DNA from: Phascolarctobacterium sp.
GTDB lineage: Bacteria > Bacillota > Negativicutes > Acidaminococcales > Acidaminococcaceae
Direction: 5' to 3'
Length of the DNA: 64,000 nucleotides
NCBI GenBank assembly: GCA_017467905.1
Contig: JAFUKD010000023.1
Location: forward strand, 23,836-87,835
Part shown: piece by piece, positions 1 to 7,087 of the stretch
Layout: each line of letters begins with the position of its first letter
Numbering within the stretch: the first letter of the stretch is position 1
Position numbers and translations under genes: made by a program
Notes under the pieces: generated by a model
What the model saw: only the letters and a program-made list of their open reading frames with translations
Told to the model about the DNA's origin: nothing
Database searches by the model: none

Positions 1-262
1 CCTCCTGTTTCTCCATGGCGGATATGATGATTTCCATACGGTTTTTGCAGGCTTGGTCGATCTCAGCCAAATGCTTGAATATCGTCCCGTCAAGGATCAT
101 GATGTTATAAATTATTGAACAATGTTCTTTCAAGTAGATGCGGCGCATACGCCCATATTTACCGATTCGGTAGTCTCCGGTATCCGGCAGAATAAGGTTG
201 GGGATAAGATAATCTCCCTCTTGACGATATGTGCCGCCCATTTCCTCAAATAGAGATTTCAT
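1..262 (-). CDS. TnpV-like transposon-associated protein (3' part missing)
   Basis: The reading frame starts at 262 on the minus strand (MKSLFEEMGGTYRQEGDY...) and runs off the left edge of the window, leaving 87 codons. A GGGAG Shine-Dalgarno lies about 11 bases upstream. The opening, with GDYLIPNL and a later GRMRRIYLKEH, resembles the small TnpV proteins carried by Tn4451-like and other Firmicute mobilizable elements; that assignment is from memory of the family and no function is established for it here. The neighbouring AT-rich genes and the insertion sequence fit a mobile-element remnant. The C-terminus cannot be judged. Confidence 0.6.
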   Translation of the reverse strand, partial: MKSLFEEMGGTYRQEGDYLIPNLILPDTGDYRIGKYGRMRRIYLKEHCSIIYNIMILDGTIFKHLAEIDQACKNRMEIIISAMEKQE

Positions 263-488
263 AGGCAAAAGCTCCCTTCTGTGTGAATTTAAGCGGTTAT
301 GCAGATTTTTTACTCCTTTCCTATAACTGCTTTTCAATTCACCACAAATGAGCCGCAGTCATATGTATTAGGTAGCAGAAACTACCCTTTACATATTAAC
401 TCTTGGTAATCGCTCATTTTAAAATCCCCTAACAAAAGTAAATAAGAAAGCTAAGAGTTTAGTTAAATTTTTCACATCAATTGCTCCT

Positions 489-1209
489 TTAAATCGTCAT
501 CGATTCTTTTTCGCTACCATCGGGGTTTGTGAAATACAAAGTGCTACGACCATTAAAAAGTATGTAAACAGCTTTAACTTTTCTAGTCAACCTATCTTTA
601 TACATAATTTTATAATAGTCATCTTTTACAAAATATATGTATAGATTTTGACCACTACTTTGTCTTTTGAAACAAAAAGCTGCATGTATAATATTTTCTT
701 TACTTTGATCATCAAGACGAATAGCCAAAGAATATAATCTTTCACCAACTACTACATCTATATCTTTAAAAGGTGGCATATGAAAACCACGTTCCAAAGA
801 TTTTTGGTAATAATAGTCTGTAATTTTCTTACTCGCAACTAATTCAGCGACGTCGGAGTCAAAACTATCTAATTTTTTTGAACTTTTGCTAATAAGTTAG
901 CGTCTCTTCCGTTATTTAAAATATACTGATATTTCTTTTTAGCAGCATCATATAATCCGCTATCAAATTGTTTTTTGTTAATTCAAAATATTCTTCAAAC
1001 ATATTGTCTGGATTAGAAACTGCTTTTTTGAGTATTTTTTTATCATCACAATTTTGAATGACATATTGATAAAGTTGTTGTGCTGCAACATAATCACCTT
1101 TTTTAGATAAATTATTTGCGTCTTTTAAATCGTTTTCATAAGAATGGCAGCCAGTGATAAGTAGCATGGATAATGTGGTTAGAATAATACATATCTTTTT
1201 AAATAGCAT
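489..1209 (-). pseudogene. Lipoprotein gene broken by two single-base frameshifts in poly-A runs
   Basis: The 5' part (1209 to about 976) encodes a signal peptide with lipobox LITGC (Cys at about residue 21) and a TPR-like helical stretch (KGDYVAAQQLYQYVIQN). The frame ends early, but adding one A to the A6 run (plus-strand T-run 971-976) restores LTKKQFDSGLYDAAKKKYQYILNN, a second TPR-like unit. That frame stops at an A7 run (873-879); one further A restores VQKKLDSFDSDVAELVASKK and leads into the 102-residue C-terminal segment ending at 489. The intact product would be about 240 residues and surface-anchored. I do not recognise the family. The defects may be real or homopolymer sequencing errors. 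It lies divergent from the XRE gene. Confidence 0.75.
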
Positions 1210-1238
1210 ACAAGCATCTCCTTAAAATCTTTATGCTC

Positions 1239-1251
1239 ACACGAAACGTGT
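1239..1251. promoter_or_regulatory. Operator-like palindrome 1 (ACACG-AAA-CGTGT)
   Basis: Perfect 5-bp inverted repeat with a 3-base centre between the divergent lipoprotein and XRE genes. It resembles the second palindrome 17 bp away, so both may be binding sites for the adjacent repressor. No binding data. Confidence 0.45.
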
Positions 1252-1268
1252 TGTCTTGAAGTTGTTAT

Positions 1269-1283
1269 AACACTATTCGTGTT
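1269..1283. promoter_or_regulatory. Operator-like palindrome 2 (AACAC-TATTC-GTGTT)
   Basis: Perfect 5-bp inverted repeat with a 5-base centre, sharing ACAC and GTGT arms with the palindrome at 1239. The pair sits in the 159-bp gap between two divergent genes, a usual place for an XRE repressor operator. Confidence 0.45.
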
Positions 1284-1368
1284 CACAATCAATTCAAAAC
1301 ACCTTTTGCGGTAATACACAGAATTTAAAATCAGATGTGTTAATATCAAAAGCAGAAAGGTGTTAGCT

Positions 1369-1680
1369 ATGAGGTTTGTGAGAATTTTACAGGATTTAAG
1401 AGAAGATAGAGATATAACTAGAAAAGATTTAGCAAATGCTTTGAATATTTCAATTAGTGCATTAGGAATGTATGAGCAGGGTAGGAGAGAGCCAAATATT
1501 GATATGCTTATCAAAATGGCTGACTACTTCGATGTGCCTATTGATTTACTTGTTGGAAGGTCTTATAAAAATGATAATAACCAACTTTTGATTGAAGCAC
1601 TGCACCTAAAAAATAAAATAGATAAACTTCCGCAAGGGTATAAAGATATAGTAAACTTTATGTTAGAAACTCAGGAATAA
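1369..1680 (+). CDS. XRE/Cro-type HTH transcriptional regulator
   Basis: A 103-residue protein with an N-terminal helix-turn-helix: LREDRDITRKDLANALN then ISALGMYEQGRREPNIDML (residues about 9-50), followed by YFDVPIDLLVGR, typical of phage-repressor-like XRE regulators. The C-terminal 40 residues are helical and unrecognised. ATG 1369 is chosen because AGAAAGG (1354-1360) is correctly spaced; a GTG at 1360 overlaps that site. It is divergent from the broken lipoprotein gene and has two palindromes upstream, so it probably controls itself and that gene. Being next to an IS and TnpV suggests a decayed mobile island. Confidence 0.85.
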   Translation: MRFVRILQDLREDRDITRKDLANALNISISALGMYEQGRREPNIDMLIKMADYFDVPIDLLVGRSYKNDNNQLLIEALHLKNKIDKLPQGYKDIVNFMLETQE

Positions 1681-1692
1681 TTAAAGGGTGTC

Positions 1693-1797
1693 TGTCATAA
1701 TTTGAGCCCGTCGCTTTGTCAATTTTGGGGCTGGCGCTATACCGTTTTGGGGTTTCGCTATGTCATAGTTTGAGCCCAGTGCTATACCATTTTGGGG
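1693..1797 (+). repeat. Left array of A/B terminal motifs
   Basis: Order A-B-A-B within 105 bp, plus a further variant TTTGTCAATTTTGGGG at 1715-1730. Direct repeats of motif A are 68 bp apart. The array lies between the XRE gene and the transposase terminator and has no coding potential. Confidence 0.8.
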
Positions 1798-1815
1798 TCA
1801 AGCATTATAAAGATT

Positions 1816-1863
1816 AATGGTCAAGAGGAGATTAGCAGTTAACTAATCAATCTCTTGACCATT
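1816..1863 (-). terminator. Stem-loop after the transposase gene
   Basis: Perfect 12-bp arms AATGGTCAAGAG (1816-1827) and CTCTTGACCATT (1852-1863), with a nested GATTAG/CTAATC stem in the loop. It starts 7 bases past the transposase stop. There is no strong T-run on the minus-strand side, so it may insulate the gene from outside transcription as much as terminate it. Confidence 0.6.
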
Positions 1864-1870
1864 TTCGCAT

Positions 1871-3172
1871 CTAAAACTTGAATGTATCACTTGGATTAAG
1901 GCAGTAGAGAATTCTATTACGAGTTCTTTTGAAGTTTTTAAATCCGTTAGCGTTGTATATGAGTTTGGCAACAAGCCGGTTCTTGGATTCCATGAAGCTG
2001 TTATTAATTCTCTTATCTTCTATAACGTTAAATGAGTTTATTATTTCTTCGCGCCAGTTTATTAGCAATAGATGAAATTCTTCATATTCACTAATACCAC
2101 AATTTCCAAATATTGAAATAGCTTCATCAATTCTTACTGGAGCTGTTTGTAATGTAGATTGCTTATTCAGGTCAATGTAATATTCCTTTAGTTCAAATGC
2201 AACCTTAAGTGCAGGAAAGCTTTCAAATAAGAAATCTCTTATACCTCGGTAATTTATATACTGCCCAAGTTTCTTGTTATATCTAGGTTCGTTGTCTAAA
2301 AAATCTTGGTATTTATGGTCAAATGCTCTACGGAATTTAATTAAAAGATACTTCAAGGTAGGATTTTCTGTAGAATTTTGGCATCTTATCCTCACCTTAC
2401 GGAAATCATCCGTAAGGTGTTTCAACACATGGAAACTGTCAGCGCAGACTTTTGCCTTAGGAAAGAATATCCTGGCAATATCTCTGAAGTTTTCATACAT
2501 ATCTATGGAAATAAATCTAACATTGTCAAGTTCACTCTTGTTAGTCGTGAAGTTAAAAGTATTGTGTTTAAGCATAGAAAAGTATTGTATTAGATAAGTT
2601 TTCTTTCTGTCCGGCAACACGTCTACCATCTCGCCAGTCTCAAAGTTCATAAGTAAGCAACAGTATTTGGCGCTGTGATCTGAGGAGGGGAAGTAGTGTT
2701 CGTCTATTGAAAGCACGGTTGGTAGCTTTTTCCTTGGAATCTCGACGTGTTTGTCGAATATACGCAGTACTTTGTTTGGAGAAGTATTGTATCTTTGAGC
2801 TACAGAGGTATAAGTCTCTTCAGGATGTTTGAGGTCTTTTAGAATATTTATTTTTGTTTCATAGGTAAGTTTTTCTCTTGAAGCAGAAAAGTGATTACTT
2901 TCGTTAAAGGAACAGCTGCAATTTTTGCAAAGATATCTGCGTTGCTCATAGATAATGTAGCAGAATCGATTAGCGAAAGTGGAATGAGTAAGTTTTCTGT
3001 CATAATAGGCTTTTACTTTCACATTACCGTTACAGTAAGGACAGAGAACAGATTTCTTAGATAGTCTAATTCTAATAAAAACAGAACCATCTGAGCCTGT
3101 CGAAGTAGAAATCTTGGATAGGTCAGATGGTTTAATATTGAGGAAATCTGTGATAAACTTTTCGTAAGACAT
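1871..3172 (-). CDS. ISL3-family transposase
   Basis: A 433-residue DDE transposase. The N-terminus has a zinc-binding pair, CPYC (about residues 44-47) and CKNC (about 82-85). It is followed by a helix-turn-helix (TYTSVAQRYNTSPNKVLRIF) and the catalytic core: LSIDEH, ISIDMYENFRD, CADSFHVLKHL, and the C-terminal NSFMESKNRLVAK carrying the Glu. This order is that of ISL3-family enzymes. The gene is full length with a strong AGGAGG site about 8 bases before ATG 3172, so it looks intact and potentially active. It is the only gene of the element. Confidence 0.9.
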   Translation of the reverse strand: MSYEKFITDFLNIKPSDLSKISTSTGSDGSVFIRIRLSKKSVLCPYCNGNVKVKAYYDRKLTHSTFANRFCYIIYEQRRYLCKNCSCSFNESNHFSASREKLTYETKINILKDLKHPEETYTSVAQRYNTSPNKVLRIFDKHVEIPRKKLPTVLSIDEHYFPSSDHSAKYCCLLMNFETGEMVDVLPDRKKTYLIQYFSMLKHNTFNFTTNKSELDNVRFISIDMYENFRDIARIFFPKAKVCADSFHVLKHLTDDFRKVRIRCQNSTENPTLKYLLIKFRRAFDHKYQDFLDNEPRYNKKLGQYINYRGIRDFLFESFPALKVAFELKEYYIDLNKQSTLQTAPVRIDEAISIFGNCGISEYEEFHLLLINWREEIINSFNVIEDKRINNSFMESKNRLVAKLIYNANGFKNFKRTRNRILYCLNPSDTFKF

Positions 3173-3254
3173 AAGGTCTACCTCCTTGTTGGATAGAGAT
3201 TAGGGTTAACTCTATTTTAACGAGGAGGTTTTTGTATTTACAGGTAATTTTAGT

Positions 3255-3366
3255 GGGCTCAAATTATGACATAGCACTGGGCTCGTAAATGTGAAAGGTA
3301 CCGTCCCAAAAAATGACAAAGCGAAACCCCAAAAAGGTATAGCGGAAATGGGCTCAAATTATGACA
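3255..3366 (-). repeat. Right array of A/B terminal motifs (inverted)
   Basis: Motif A at 3255-3271 and 3350-3366, and motif B at 3320-3343, all in opposite orientation to the left array. A degenerate unit (CCCAAAAAATGACAAAGCG) covers 3305-3323 and overlaps B. Beyond it, 3367-3400 carries another diverged copy (GCCCAAAAGATGACATA). Confidence 0.8.
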
Positions 3367-3441
3367 TAGGGGCGGGCACAGCCCAAAAGATGACATATAT
3401 CTTTATAAAACGTATTAAGGATAGCAGAGAAACCTTCCAAA

Positions 3442-3660
3442 ATAAAATTTACCTGTTTCCAAACAGCTAATAGCAAAACATAGCGACATGTATTCAAGAA
3501 AATATCGCGACGTTCCACATCCTGAGCTGTAGTTTCTAAAAGTTTTGGAATACTTACGAAGCGAATATGTGGACAGCGATATTTTCAAACTAAAAGGAGC
3601 GTAGAAATTTGCTTGCAAATTTTGGTATGTTTTGCGTGCTGGGGAAACAGGAAATTTTAT
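3442..3660 (-). repeat. R1 structured repeat, copy B (full length)
   Basis: A 219-bp nested inverted repeat in a gene-free stretch. The outer stem is ATAAAATTT-A-CCTGTTTCC (3442-3460) with GGAAACAGG-AAATTTTAT (3643-3660). The inner stem is GAAAATATCG (3498-3507) with CGATATTTTC (3577-3586), continued by TCCACAT (3514-3520) with ATGTGGA (3567-3573). A small hairpin AAATTTGC-TT-GCAAATTT is at 3605-3622. It matches copy A at 31045 over its length, with the stems changed on both sides. It has no reading frame of note. Confidence 0.85.
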
Positions 3661-3756
3661 AAATAAATTCTTCTAAAAAATGAGACGCTTCATATAAATA
3701 TTGCTATATTTCATCTTATGTTGTAATCTTAGAATAGTAGCGGAGGTGGTATAGAA

Positions 3757-4026
3757 ATGAAAGTTACTTATCCTGCTTGTTTCTATAAAGAATCTGATGG
3801 TAGTTATACTGTTATTTTTCCAGATTTAAATCATTTGGCAACTTGTGGAGATAGTTTGGAAGATGCCATGGCTATGGCTAATGATTGTTTGGTTGGATAC
3901 TTATGTGAATGTAAGCAAAGTAATGATATTATAAATACTCCTTCTAAATTACAAGATATAAATCCTAATGATGAGTATAATGATTATGAGGAAGTTTTCG
4001 TAAATATTTTGACGGTGGATATTTAG
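3757..4026 (+). CDS. HicB-like antitoxin domain protein without a HicA partner
   Basis: An 89-residue protein. Residues 1-48 (VTYPACFYKESDGSYTVIF, PDLNHLATCGDSLEDAMAMA) match the ferredoxin-like HicB fold that binds and neutralises the HicA RNase in type II toxin-antitoxin systems. The acidic C-terminus (NDEYNDYEEVF) carries no clear helix-turn-helix or ribbon-helix-helix. GGAGGTGG precedes the ATG. No hicA-like frame is visible on either side: upstream is repeat R1 and downstream is a terminator. It is therefore an orphan antitoxin relic or a stand-alone HicB-fold protein. Base composition is AT-rich like the rest of the island. Confidence 0.75.
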   Translation: MKVTYPACFYKESDGSYTVIFPDLNHLATCGDSLEDAMAMANDCLVGYLCECKQSNDIINTPSKLQDINPNDEYNDYEEVFVNILTVDI

Positions 4027-4040
4027 GGTTTTGGTTTTCA

Positions 4041-4068
4041 AGCGATGCTCAGGCGGGCATCGCTTTTT
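4041..4068 (+). terminator. Rho-independent terminator of the hicB-like gene
   Basis: AGCGATGC (4041-4048) pairs with GCATCGCT (4057-4064), followed by TTTT. Confidence 0.9.
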
Positions 4069-4074
4069 CTATCT

Positions 4075-4113
4075 TAAAAGAAGGGTAGAAATTTGCTTGC
4101 AAATTTTCTTACG
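4075..4113 (-). repeat. R1 repeat, partial copy
   Basis: Contains the R1 hairpin AAATTTGC-TT-GCAAATTT (4089-4106) with the flanking GAAGGGTAG that aligns to the GGAGCGTAG of copy B. The rest of the element is missing. Confidence 0.6.
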
Positions 4114-4193
4114 CCTTTTCCGCTAAAATACTATATAATAGGAAGAAAGTTGCAGATATACTTGTAGGTATGTAAAAATTTTAGGAGTACACA

Positions 4194-4697
4194 ATGAAAT
4201 TATTAAAAGTCTTAGTTCTGCTTGTGGCGCTTGCCCTAAGTATCGCAGGCTGTAAAAATATAGAAGTTGAAGAGCCCGTCGCTGCCGTTGCAGGCAAGGT
4301 GGTGAAAGTCGTTGATGGGGACACCTTACATGTTTACAACAAAAAGGGAACCTACAAAATTCGTTTGTCCGGCATTGATGCGCCGGAGCGGGGGCAGGCC
4401 TATGGCAAACGCGCCAGGGAGCATTTGCAGGAGCTGGTTGCAGGCAAGCAGGTTATTGCCATTGTAGAAAGCAAGGATAGGTACGGACGCTACGTTGCCA
4501 ATGTGAAATGCCAAAGCAGGGATGTGTGCGCCGAGATGCTGCAGGCAGGTTACGCCTGGCACTACACCCAGTATAGCAGCAATAAATATTACGCAGATCT
4601 GCAGCGAGAGGCAAAACGTGCAAGGCGAGGTCTGTGGGTGGACAAGAAGCCCCAAGCTCCGTGGGATTATCGCAAAGAAAAAAGAGCAGGGGAGTAA
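4194..4697 (+). CDS. Thermonuclease-like (SNase) lipoprotein
   Basis: A 167-residue secreted nuclease. The signal peptide ends in lipobox SIAGC with lipid-acceptor Cys20. The SNase fold follows at residues about 34-160. It keeps the metal and catalytic residues of staphylococcal nuclease: Asp43 in VDGDT, Arg57 in IRLSG, Asp62 and Glu65 in GIDAPE, and Arg99 in DRYGR. It should cleave DNA or RNA at the cell surface using Ca2+. The Lys/Arg-rich C-terminus may aid nucleic acid binding. It stands alone, followed by a parS site and a terminator; whether its job is nutrient scavenging or DNA turnover cannot be told. Confidence 0.88.
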   Translation: MKLLKVLVLLVALALSIAGCKNIEVEEPVAAVAGKVVKVVDGDTLHVYNKKGTYKIRLSGIDAPERGQAYGKRAREHLQELVAGKQVIAIVESKDRYGRYVANVKCQSRDVCAEMLQAGYAWHYTQYSSNKYYADLQREAKRARRGLWVDKKPQAPWDYRKEKRAGE

Positions 4698-4698
4698 A

Positions 4699-4729
4699 GT
4701 CAAAAAGTCAGATTGTTTCACGTGAAACA
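4699..4729 (+). repeat. 31-bp direct repeat, copy 1 (contains parS)
   Basis: Identical over 31 bp to 6082-6112 (GTCAAAAAGTCAGAT joined to the parS core). The two copies flank the bile salt hydrolase gene in the same orientation. Confidence 0.9.
4714..4729. promoter_or_regulatory. parS: parS site 1 (ParB-binding)
   Basis: TGTTTCACGTGAAACA, an exact match to the 16-bp palindromic parS consensus bound by Spo0J/ParB. It lies 2.4 kb upstream of parB, where ParB-CTP clamps would load and spread. Confidence 0.95.
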
Positions 4730-4755
4730 ATTTTAAAATGTACAGTGATAAGATT

Positions 4756-4788
4756 AAAGGCGATGCCAATTTGGGCACCGCCTTTCTA
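4756..4788. terminator. Bidirectional terminator between SNase and bsh
   Basis: AAAGGCG (4756-4762) pairs with CGCCTTT (4779-4785), extended by TGCC/GGGCA. It lies between two convergent genes. Confidence 0.75.
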
Positions 4789-4875
4789 AATTTAGGGTGG
4801 GGTATTAAATTTTGTTAAGTCTTGACCAAATTAACTTATTCTAATTTTTAGAAGCGGTTTGGAATAAACCTGTAC

Positions 4876-5859
4876 CTAATTTTGAAAGTTAATTCTTACC
4901 GTTTTGTCCAAGGGATATTTAATGAGGGCAGTGCCGTCCAAATTTTCCTTGTGCATATCCACTGCACTGATTTGGCTGTTTTCGTAGGTGGTGTAATAGT
5001 AAATGCCGCGAGTAGTATTACAGCAGGAGCTATAAACCGTAATCTCGTACAGGTCTTTGCCTAAATGCACACTGCCCTTGGGCATTTCCACAGATTTCAG
5101 GATATGGAAGAATTGGCTGATGCTTTCTGCTTCGGAGGTGCCTACCACAGAATTTAGTTTTACAAAGGTTGCCTTGACGAATCTTGAAAGGGAGGAAGTG
5201 TCTCCGGGTAAGCCAAGGCCTCCCATGCCGCGAGAATACAAATCTAATTTTAAGGTTCCGTTCTTGCCGGCGAAGGTGTTTTGCGGGTTATCCTTAGTAA
5301 GCTGCATATAGTTGTTCAGGTTGAACATATGGTAATCAAAGGTGGGGTTATTGGTGAGTACCCCAACAGGATTATCATAAATTTTCAAGCCGTCCTGCAG
5401 TGCTTCAACGGTAATGGAACGCTTTTCATCTGCAATTAGCCAATGAACAGGGGTGAGGGTAAGCTGGTCGCTAAAATTTTCGTTGAGGATATTAATTTTT
5501 TTCAGCTGGGCTTCTACTTCATCAACGGTGGCGCATTGTCCTAAAAGCCAGGGGATTAGTTCAAAGGGAGGAATATTATCCTTGCCCTCGCAATAGGGAT
5601 TGTAGTGAGCGTTGTCCGGAAAGTTTAAGCCAGCTATGCTTAATCCTTTTTCGTTGGTGGCGTCGTAATAAAGAGGGTAGTCATCTGCAACGTAAGCCAT
5701 GCCAATGATGGCGAAGTGGTTTGCTACGGTTCCTATCTTGCGAAAATTAAATTTATAGTTGCGGGGAGTAATGGTGATGGTTTCGTTTAAGGAGTATTCT
5801 AAATCCAAGTTTCTGCCAAAATAATGGTCCTGTGTTTTATAAGTGATTGCTGTACACAT
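4876..5859 (-). CDS. bsh: Choloylglycine hydrolase family, probable bile salt hydrolase
   Basis: A 327-residue Ntn-hydrolase of the usual length. Met removal would expose the nucleophile Cys2 (MCTAITY). The family's active-site residues are present: Arg16 and Asp19 in FGRNLDLEY, Asn79 in AGLNFP, Asn170/171 in LTNNPTFDYH, and Arg226 in GDTSSLSRF. The C-terminal GIYYYTTYEN and ENLDGT also match clostridial bile salt hydrolases, which cleave glycine or taurine from conjugated bile acids in the cytoplasm. Penicillin V acylase is the alternative activity. AGAAGGAG precedes the start. The gene stands alone between two parS-containing direct repeats and points to life in a vertebrate gut. Confidence 0.9.
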   Translation of the reverse strand: MCTAITYKTQDHYFGRNLDLEYSLNETITITPRNYKFNFRKIGTVANHFAIIGMAYVADDYPLYYDATNEKGLSIAGLNFPDNAHYNPYCEGKDNIPPFELIPWLLGQCATVDEVEAQLKKINILNENFSDQLTLTPVHWLIADEKRSITVEALQDGLKIYDNPVGVLTNNPTFDYHMFNLNNYMQLTKDNPQNTFAGKNGTLKLDLYSRGMGGLGLPGDTSSLSRFVKATFVKLNSVVGTSEAESISQFFHILKSVEMPKGSVHLGKDLYEITVYSSCCNTTRGIYYYTTYENSQISAVDMHKENLDGTALIKYPLDKTVRINFQN

Positions 5860-6081
5860 TTTATACGCTCCTTCTATTTTGGATTGCTAATTTTCACAGT
5901 CAACCTTTGCGTTACTGTAATGCTTGTAAAATTTTAGATAGTTCCCAAGGAAATTTTCATAAGGCTTTTCTTCATTATATACCTTATCAAAAATAGGAAG
6001 GTGAATTATTGGTTGCAGGTGTAGGGCATAATATTGAAATAAAATTTGTCCAATCAAAGCAGAGATGTTTTTACACTAAAG

Positions 6082-6112
6082 GTCAAAAAGTCAGATTGTT
6101 TCACGTGAAACA
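6082..6112 (+). repeat. 31-bp direct repeat, copy 2 (contains parS)
   Basis: Second copy of the 31-bp repeat at 4699. Here GTCAAAAA at 6082 also pairs with TTTTTGAC ending at 6120, putting the parS core in the loop of an 8-bp inverted repeat. Confidence 0.9.
6097..6112. promoter_or_regulatory. parS: parS site 2 (ParB-binding)
   Basis: TGTTTCACGTGAAACA, exact consensus, 229 bp upstream of the chosen parA start. The gene-free stretch 5860-6325 holds this site and presumably the parAB and bsh promoters; nothing else was recognised there. Confidence 0.95.
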
Positions 6113-6325
6113 TTTTTGACTTTCGGGTAAATTTTAGTATTAGAAACAGGCAAGATGTGTTAAAATAAAAACACTGAAATTATGATAAATTACTTCTAAG
6201 AGAGCGAGTGCTTGGTAAAAATTAGAAGTAGCTACTGAATGAGCTTAGAAGAAAACACAGGAACAGTAAGATTTAGGCGAAGAAAGACGTTTTCGGAAGA
6301 AAGACTAAAGAACGAGGTGAGTTTT

Positions 6326-7087
6326 GTGGTAAAAGTAATTGCTATTGCAAACCAAAAGGGCGGCGTAGGTAAGACTACTACTGCGGTAAACTTAGCTGCT
6401 TGTTTGGCAAAGGAAGGACGTAAGGTGCTTTTGATTGATAGCGACCCTCAGGGCAACGCTACCAGCGGCTTGGGCTTTGACAAAAGGGACGTTAAGAAAT
6501 GTATTTACGACGCTCTGATTAATGACGTTCCCATGGCAGAAACCTTGAAGCATACTGCTTATGAAAATTTAGATGTTATTCCTGCTACCATTCAATTAGC
6601 AGGGGCAGAGATTGAGCTTGTTTCCCTGATGAACCGTGAAGGCAGATTAAAGAATGCTTTGGAGCGTGTTAAGCACGATTATGATTATGTGATTATTGAC
6701 TGCCCTCCTTCTTTGGGCTTGTTAACTGTTAACGCTCTTACTGCGGCAAGCAGTGTTATGATTCCGGTGCAATGTGAGTTTTACGCTTTGGAAGGTATTA
6801 CCATGCTGATGAACACCATTCAGCTGGTGCAAAGGAATTTGAACCCTGCTTTGAAATTGGAAGGCGTTGTTATGACTATGTTCGACAGCCGTACCAATCT
6901 GGCGCAGGATGTAGTAGAGGAAGTAAAAAAATACTTTAAGACCAAAATGTATAAGACCATTATTCCCCGCAATGTACGTTTAAGCGAAGCGCCCAGCCAT
7001 GGTATGCCGGTTATTGATTACGATGGCAAGTCTAAAGGTGCTCAGGTTTATATGGAGCTGGCACAAGAGGTGATTGATGATGAGTAA
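6326..7087 (+). CDS. parA: Chromosome-partitioning ATPase ParA/Soj
   Basis: From GTG 6326 the product is 253 residues, the usual Soj length. It has the deviant Walker A KGGVGKTTT (about residues 11-19), Walker A' DSDPQGN, Walker B VIIDCPPS, and the C-terminal PRNVRLSEAPSHG typical of chromosomal Soj. It binds DNA as an ATP dimer, is switched by ParB, and organises origin segregation and DnaA activity. GAGGTGA (6314-6320) supports GTG 6326; an in-frame ATG at 6239 would add 29 unconserved residues and lacks a ribosome site. It overlaps parB by 8 bases. Confidence 0.95.
   Translation: MVKVIAIANQKGGVGKTTTAVNLAACLAKEGRKVLLIDSDPQGNATSGLGFDKRDVKKCIYDALINDVPMAETLKHTAYENLDVIPATIQLAGAEIELVSLMNREGRLKNALERVKHDYDYVIIDCPPSLGLLTVNALTAASSVMIPVQCEFYALEGITMLMNTIQLVQRNLNPALKLEGVVMTMFDSRTNLAQDVVEEVKKYFKTKMYKTIIPRNVRLSEAPSHGMPVIDYDGKSKGAQVYMELAQEVIDDE

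Larger units (their letters stand above)
1693..3366 (-). mobile_element. ISL3-type insertion sequence with iterated end motifs
   Basis: A single DDE transposase gene is bracketed by mirrored sets of two motifs. Motif A is TGTCATAATTTGAGCCC; motif B is GCTATACC-N-TTTTGGGG followed by TTTCGCT. Left copies are A 1693-1709, B 1736-1759, A with one mismatch 1761-1777, B 1781-1797. Right copies, inverted, are A 3255-3271, B 3320-3343, A 3350-3366. Exact ends and target duplication are not certain. The multi-copy terminal style is more like IS21-family ends than the single inverted repeats usual for ISL3, so the motif arrays might belong to an older element in which the ISL3 copy sits. Confidence 0.7.

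Noticed and set aside
6239..6325. N-terminal extension of ParA from ATG 6239
   Set aside because: No ribosome site, unconserved Arg/Glu-rich sequence, and GTG 6326 gives the standard Soj N-terminus with a good Shine-Dalgarno.
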